DNA of 64,000 nucleotides, from contig NC_083711.1 of the NCBI RefSeq assembly GCF_033118175.1, positions 44,340,001 to 44,404,000 of the forward strand, given 5' to 3'. The position numbers were made by a program, and so were the translations under genes. Below the pieces are notes generated by a model that was not told the DNA's origin, searched no databases, and saw only the letters and a list, made by a program, of their open reading frames with translations. Source of the DNA: Dama dama (taxonomy: Eukaryota; Chordata; Mammalia; Artiodactyla; Cervidae). Below, one piece after another: positions 58,283 through 64,000 of this stretch; position 1 is the stretch's first letter, and each line of letters begins with the position of its first letter.

Positions 58283-59733
58283 TCACATCCATACATGACT
58301 ACTGCAAAAACCATAGCCTTGACTAGACAGACCTTTGCTGACAAAGTAATATCTCGTCTTTTTAATATGCTGTCGAGGTGGTTCTAACTTTCCTTCCAAG
58401 GAGTAAGTGTCTTTTAATTTCATGACTTCAATCACCTTCTGCAGTGATTTTGGAGCCCCAAAAAATAAAGTCAGCCACTGTTTCCACTCTTTCCCCATCT
58501 ATTTGCCATGAAGTGATGGGACTGGATGCCATGATCTTCATTTTCTGAATGTTGAGCTTTAAGCCAATTTTTTTATTCTCCTCTTTCACTTTCATCAAGA
58601 GGTTTTTTAGTTCTTCCTTTCCTTCTGCCATGAGGGTGGTGTCATCTGCACATCTGAGGATATTGATATTTCTCCTGACAATCTTGATTCCAGCTTGTGC
58701 TTCATCCAGCCCAGTGTTTCTCATGATGTACTCTACATATAAGTTAAATAAGTAGGGTGACAATATGCAGCCTTGATGTACTCCTTTTGCTATTAAGAAC
58801 CAGTCTGTTGTTCCATGTCCAGTTCTAACTGTTGCTTGCTGACCTGCATACAGGTTTCTCAAAAGGCAGCTCAGGTGGTCTTGTATTTCCATCTCTTTCA
58901 GAATTTTCCACAGTTTATTGTGATCCACACAGTCAAAGGCATTGATATAGTCAATAAAGTAGAAATAGATGTTTTCTGGAACTCTCTTGCTTTTTTGATG
59001 ATCCAGCAGATATTGGCAATTTTATCTCTGGTTCCTCTGCCTTTTCTAAAACCAGCTTGAACATCTGGAAGTTCACCATTCATGTATTGCTGAAACCTGG
59101 CTTGGAGAATTTTGAGCATTTCTTTATTAGCATGTGGGACGAGTGCAATTGTGCAGTAGTTTGAGCATTCTTTGGCATTGCCTTTCTTTCGGATTGGAAT
59201 GAAAACTGACCTTTTCCAGTCCTGTGGCCACTGCTGAGTTTTCCAAATTTCCTGATATATTCCTGATATATTCACTTTCACAGCGTCTTTCAGGATTTGA
59301 AATAGTTAAATTGGAATCCCATCACCTCCACTAGCTTTGTTTGTAGTGATACTTCCTAAGGCCCACTTGATGTCACATTCCAGGATGTCTGGCTCTAGGT
59401 TAGTGATCACTCCATCGTGATTATCTGGGTCATGAAGATCTTTTTGTACAGTTCTGTGTATTCCTGCCCCCTCTTCTTAATATCTTTTGCTTCTGTTAGG
59501 TCCATACCATTTCTGCCCTTTATTTATCCCAGCTTTGCATGAAATATTCCCTTGGTAGCTCTAATTTTCATGAAGAGATTTCTAGTCTTTCCTATTCTGT
59601 TGTTTTCCTCTATTTCTTTGCACTGATCACTGAGGAAGGCTTTCTTCTCTCTCCTTGCTATTCTTTGGAACTCTGCATTGAAATGGGTATATCTTTCCTT
59701 TTTTGCTTTGCTTTTTGCTTCTCTTCTTTTCAC
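58283..59733 (-). pseudogene. BovB copy 11 RT and linker remnants
   Basis: Minus-strand frames at 59524-59733 (linker), 58898-59281 (RT fingers) and 58428-58928 (palm, 166 codons) are in order but in different frames. The catalytic box reads Cys-Ala-Asp-Asp where Tyr-Ala-Asp-Asp is normal. The Phe-Asp-Cys-Val-Asp motif A is reached only across a frame change near 58930. The copy is dead as a polymerase gene. Confidence 0.85.
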
Positions 59734-59761
59734 AGCTATTTGTAAGGCCTCCTCAGACAGC

Positions 59762-59775
59762 CATTTTGCTTTTTT
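59762..59775. repeat. Target-site duplication, left (cattttgctttttt)
   Basis: The same 14 bases occur at 63035-63048. Joining BovB at one copy restores continuous BovB sequence. Confidence 0.9.
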
Positions 59776-59786
59776 TTTTTTTTTTA

Positions 59787-59904
59787 GATCAGAAGAGTCT
59801 TTTTATTTAAAGCTATAATATCCCAAACAGCCCCCTGGCACAGTTAATTTCTGTAATACTTTCACACTCTTCAACCTGTCTATGATATTCTAAACCTTAA
59901 TTTC
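59787..59904 (-). other. L1 3'-transduced sequence with its own poly(A) signal
   Basis: This 118-bp segment lies between the L1 tail and the terminal poly(A), so it came from DNA downstream of the source L1. On the minus strand AATAAA (59802-59807) is 15 bases before the terminal poly(A), exactly where cleavage should occur. Confidence 0.85.
59802..59807 (-). terminator. Polyadenylation signal in the transduced segment
   Basis: AATAAA on the minus strand, 15 bases upstream of the poly(A) at 59786-59776. Confidence 0.85.
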
Positions 59905-60261
59905 TTTCTTTTTTTTTTTTATTTTTTTTTTATTAGTTGGAGGCCAATCACTTCACAACATTTCAGTGGGTTTTGTCATACATTGATATGAATCAGCCAT
60001 GGATTTACATGTATTCCCCATCCCAATCCCCGCTCCCACCTCCCTCTCCATCCGATTCCCCCAGGTCCTCCCAGTGCACCAGGCTGGAGCTCTTGTCTCA
60101 TGCATCCCACCTGGGCTGGTGATCTGTTTCACCATAGATAGTATACATGCTGTTCTTTTGAAACATCCCACCCTCACCTTCTCCCACAGAGTTCAAAAGT
60201 CTGTTCTGTATTTCTGTGTCTCTTTTTCTGTTTTGCATATAGGGTTATCATTACCATCTTT

Positions 60262-61645
60262 CTAAATTCCATATATATGTGTTAGTATGCTGTAATGTTC
60301 TTTGTCTTTCTGGCTTACTTCACTCTGTATAAGGGGCTCCAGCTTCATCCATCTCATTAGGACTGGTTCAAATGAATTCTTTTTAATGGCTGAGTAATAT
60401 TCCATGGTGTATATATACCACAGCTTCCTTATCCATTCATCTGCTGATGGGCATCTAGGTTGCTTCCATGTCCTGGCTATTATAAACAGTGCTGTGATGA
60501 ACATTGGGGTGCATGTGTCTCTTTCAAATCTGGTTTCCTCAGTGTGTATGCCCAGAAGTGGGATTGCTGGGTCATATGGCAGTTCTATTTCTAGTTTTTT
60601 AAGAAATCTCCACACTGCTTTCCATAGCTGCTGTACTAGTTTGCATTCCCACCAACAGTGTAAGAGGGTTCCCTTTTCTCCACACCCTCTCCAGCATTTA
60701 TTGCTTGTAGACTTTTGGATAGCAGCCATCCTGACTGGTGTGTAATGGTACCTCATTGTGGTTTTGATTTGCATTTCTCTAATAATGAGTGATGTTGAGC
60801 ATCTTTTCATGTGTTTGTTAGCCATCTGTATGTCTTCTTTGGAGAAATGTCTGTTTAGTTCTTTGGCCCATTTTTTGATTGGGTCATTTATTTTTCTGGA
60901 ATTGAGCTGCAGGAGTTGCTTGTATATTTTTGAGATTAATCCTTTGTCTGTTTCTTCATTTGCTATTATTTTCTCCCAATCTGAGGGCTGTCTTTTCACC
61001 TTACTTATAGTTTCCTTTGTAGTGCAAAAGCTTTTAAGTTTCATTAGGTCCCATTTGTTTAGTTTTGCTTTTATTTCCAATATTCTGGGAGGTGGGTCAT
61101 AGAGGATCTTGCTGTGATTTATGTCGGAGAGTGTTTTGCCTATGTTCTCCTCTAGGAGTTTTATAGTTTCTGGTCTTACATTTAGATCTTTAATCCATTT
61201 TGAGTTTATTTTTGTGTATGGTGTTAGAAAGTGTTCTAGTTTCATTCTTTTACAAGTGGTTGACCAGTTTTCCCAGCACCACTTGTTAAAGAGGTTGTCT
61301 TTTTTCCGTTGTATATCCTTGCCTCCTTTGTCAAAGATAAGGTGTCCATAGGTCCGTGGATTTATCTCTGGGCTTTCTATTCTGTTCCATTGATCTCTAT
61401 TTCTGTCTTTGTGCCAGTACCATACTGTCTTGATGACTGTGGCTTTGTAGTAGAGTCTGAAGTCAGGCAGGTTGATTCCTCCAGTTCTATTCTTCTTTCT
61501 CAGGATTACTTTGGCTATTTGAGGTTTTTTGTATTTCCATACAAATTGTGAAATTCTTTGGTCTAGTTCTGTGAAAAATACCGTTGGTAGCTTGATAGGG
61601 ATTGCATCGAATCTATAGACTGCTTTGGGTAGAATAGCCATTTTC
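60262..61645 (-). pseudogene. L1 ORF2p carboxy-terminal half, fully open
   Basis: A continuous frame of about 460 codons runs from the inversion junction to the natural ORF2 stop at 60262. It starts after the RT palm (thumb side) and includes the CX3CX7HX4C motif near 60660-60710. No lesion is visible, pointing to a recent insertion. The first six codons belong to the junction. Without endonuclease and RT palm in frame it is not functional. Confidence 0.9.
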
Positions 61646-61649
61646 ACAA

Positions 61650-63034
61650 ACCTAAATGACACAATGGACCAGCTAGACCTAATTGATATCTATAGGACAT
61701 TTCACCCCAAAACAATCAACTTCACCTTTTTCTCAAGTGCACACGGAACATTCTCCAGAATAGATCACATCCTGGGCCATAAATCTGGTCTTGGAAAATT
61801 CAAAAAAATTGAAATCATTCCAATCATCTTTTCTGACCACAGTGCAGTAAGATTAGATCTCAATTACAGGAAAAAAAAATTGTTAAAACTTCAAACATAT
61901 GGAGGCTAAATAACACGCTTCTAAATAACCAACAAATCATAGAAGAAATCAAAAAAGAAATCAAAATATGTATAGAAATGAATGAAAATGAAAACACAAC
62001 AACCCAAAACCTATGGGACACTGTAAAAGCGGTGCTAAGGGGAAGGTTCATAGCATTACAGGCTTACATCAAGAAACAAGAAAAAACCAAATAAATAACC
62101 TAACTCTACACCTAAAGCAATTAGAGAAGGAAGAAATGAAGAACCCCAGAGTTAGCAGAAGGAAAGAAATCTTAAAAATTAGGGCAGAAATAAATGCAAA
62201 AGAAACTAAAGAGACCATAGCAAAAATCAACAAAGCTAAAAGCTGGTTTTTTGAAAAAATAAACAAAATTGACAAACCATTAGCAAGACTCATTAAGAAA
62301 CAAAGAGAGAAGAACCAAATTAACAAAATTAGAAATGAAAATGGAGAGATCACAACAGACAACACTGAAATACAAAGGATCATAAGAGACTACTACCAGC
62401 AGCTCTATGCCAATAAAATGGACAACTTGGATGAAATGGACAAATTCTTAGAAAAGTATAACTTTCCAAAACTGAACCAGGAAGAAATAGAAGATCTTAA
62501 CAGACCCATCACAAGCAAGGAAATCGAAACTGTCATCAAAAATCTTCCAGCAAACAAAAGCCCAGGACCAGATGGCTTCACAGCTGAATTCTACCAAAAA
62601 TTTAGAGAAGAGCTAACACCTATCTTACTCAAACTCTTCCAGAAAATTGCAGATGAAGGTAAGCTTCCAAACTCATTCTATGAGGCCACCATCACCCTAA
62701 TTCCAAAACCAGACAAAGATGCCACAAAAAAAGAAAACTACAGGCCAATATCACTGATGAACATAGATGCAAAAATCCTTAACAAAATTCTAGCAAACAG
62801 AATCCAACAACATATTAAAAAAATCATACACCATGACCAAGTGGGCTTTATCCCAGGAATGCAAGGATTCTTTAATATCCGCAAATCAATCAATGTAATA
62901 CACCGAATTAACAAATTGAAAGATAAAAACCATATGATTATCTCAATAGATGCAGAGAAAGCCTTTGACAAAATTCAACACTCATTTATGATTAAAACTC
63001 TCCAAAAAGCAGGAATAGAAGGAACATACCTCAA
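61650..63034 (+). pseudogene. L1 ORF2p endonuclease end and RT part in the inverted segment
   Basis: Plus-strand frames 61625-61909 and 62083-63034 (within 62013-63065) encode the end of the endonuclease domain (Ser-Arg-Ile-Asp-His and Ser-Asp-His-Ser-Ala motifs) and the RT fingers and start of the palm, up to the segment before the Phe-Ala-Asp-Asp box. A stop near 61909 and a frame change near 62080 break the link between them. The last codons before 63065 are BovB sequence. Confidence 0.85.
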
Positions 63035-63722
63035 CATTTTGCTTTTTTGCATTTCTTTTTCTTGAGGATGGTTTGGACCCCTGCCTCCTGTACAATGTCA
63101 CGAATGTCCATCCATAGTTCATCAGGCACTCTGTCTATCAGATCTAGTCCCTTAAATCTATTTCTCCCTTCCACTGTATAGTCATAAGGGATTTGATTTA
63201 GGTCATACCTGAATGGTCTAATGGTTTTCCCCACTTTCTTCAATTTAAGTCTGAATTTGGCAGTAAGGAGTTCATGATCTGAGCCACAAAGTCAGCGCCC
63301 ATTCTTGTTTTTGCTGACTGAATAGAGCATCTCCATCTTTGGCTGCAAAGAATATAATCAATCTCTTTTCTGTGTTGACCATCTGGTGATGTCCATGTGT
63401 AGAGTCTTCTCTTGTGTTGTTGGAAGAGGGTGTTTGCTATGACCAGTGCGTTCTCTTGGCAAAAGTATATTGGCCTTTGCCCTACTTCTTTCTGTACTCC
63501 AAGGCCAAATTTGCCTGTTACTCCAGCTATTTCTTGAGTTCCTACTTTTGCATTCCAGTCCCCTATAATGAAAAGGACATCTTTTTTGGGTGTTAGTTCT
63601 AAAAGGTCTTGTAGGTCTTCATAGAACAGTTCAACTTCAGCTTCTTTAGTGTTACAGGTCAGGGCATAGACTTGGATTACCGTGATATTGAATGGTTTGC
63701 CTTGGAAACAAACGGAGATCAT
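63031..63722 (-). pseudogene. BovB copy 11 endonuclease remnant
   Basis: The frame 63240-63722 (160 codons) carries Gly-Asp-Trp-Asn-Ala-Lys-Val-Gly and the Thr-Ser-Pro-Asp-Gly segment with Ile-Asp-Tyr-Ile-Leu. A two-base insertion near 63285 shifts the frame just before the catalytic Ser-Asp-His, so the active site is lost. The next frame, 63031-63243, continues with the linker. More endonuclease sequence upstream to 64000 is in another frame. Confidence 0.85.
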
Positions 63723-64000
63723 TCTGTCATTTTTGAGATTGCACCCAAGTGCTGCATTTCAGACTCTTTCTTTCACTATGATGGCTACTCCATTCCTCCC
63801 AAGGGATTCCTGCCCACACTAGTAGATATAATGGTCATCTGAGTTAAATTCACCCATTCCAGTCCATCTTAGTTCACAGATTCCTAGAATGTCGACGTTC
63901 ACTCTTGCCATCTCCTGTTTGACCACTTCTAATTTGTCTTGATTCATGGACCTAACATTCCAGGGTCCTATGCAATATTGCTCTTTACAGCATCGGACCT
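63035..64000 (-). mobile_element. BovB copy 11, 5' part, antisense
   Basis: Continuation of the antisense BovB beyond the L1. It covers the linker and endonuclease region and leaves the window at the Gly-Thr-Trp-Asn-Val region of the endonuclease. Confidence 0.95.

Larger units (their letters stand above)
57875..59775 (-). mobile_element. BovB copy 11, 3' part, antisense
   Basis: Antisense BovB from its 3' end (cagttcagttcagtcactca) through RT and linker to the point where an L1 interrupts it. It resumes at 63035 and runs off the right edge near the start of the endonuclease, so the copy is close to full length. Confidence 0.95.
59776..63034 (-). mobile_element. Young L1 with 5' inversion and 3' transduction, inserted in BovB
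   Basis: Read on the minus strand, the unit is: an inverted ORF2 segment (61650-63034, appearing in plus sense), direct ORF2 carboxy-terminus and 3' UTR (61645 down to 59935), the L1's own A-rich tail (59934-59905), about 118 bp of non-L1 sequence, then a second poly(A) (59786-59776). Perfect 14-bp duplications flank the whole. About 550 bp of ORF2 are missing at the inversion junction. Confidence 0.95.

Overview
The window reads as gene-poor nuclear DNA of a ruminant, most likely a bovid. The diagnosis rests on repeat content: many tRNA-headed Bov-tA/Bov-A SINEs, eleven BovB (RTE-type) LINE pieces in both orientations, and several closely similar copies of a ruminant L1 family, all sitting in AT-rich sequence with older mammalian repeats (L1M, MaLR, ERVL, Tigger, hAT-like). 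The species cannot be fixed from sequence alone. No complete protein-coding gene was found. The only convincing host coding sequence is one 153-bp minus-strand exon candidate at 30237-30389.

Layout. 1-4904: the 3' part of a decayed class I (gammaretrovirus-like) endogenous retrovirus, with internal deletions, ending in a solo-looking U3-R followed directly by a poly(A) tract and then L1 ORF2 sequence. 4905-7923: L1 ORF2 plus 3' UTR. 9668-14686: near-full-length BovB interrupted by an inverted 1-kb BovB. 15353-16814: L1 with a 5' inversion. 18703-22095: older L1 in both orientations with a MaLR LTR piece. 24014-28170: SINEs, an old L1 and a Tigger-like element. 30237-30389: the exon candidate. 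31428-33341: SINE cluster and a BovB 3' end. 33769-34182: unidentified minus-strand ORF. 34706-36957: Tigger transposase relic. 36958-39045: ancient L1 3' UTR split by a BovB. 39060-40150: ERVL-type relic. 41287-45123: SINEs in an old antisense L1. 45162-53040: an onion of nested L1, BovB and chimeric inserts. 53054-57100: BovB, SINEs and L1M. 57875-64000: antisense BovB split by a 3.3-kb L1 that carries both a 5' inversion and a 3' transduction.

No genes here work together as a pathway. The biological interest is in retrotransposition mechanics: target-site duplications that can be read directly, twin-primed inversions, a candidate L1-mobilised retroviral transcript, a chimeric retrocopy with an unrecognised 1-kb 5' part, and kilobase-scale inverted repeats able to make double-stranded RNA. 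I found no convincing undescribed functional system. All family names come from recognising sequence by eye and were not checked against a repeat library.
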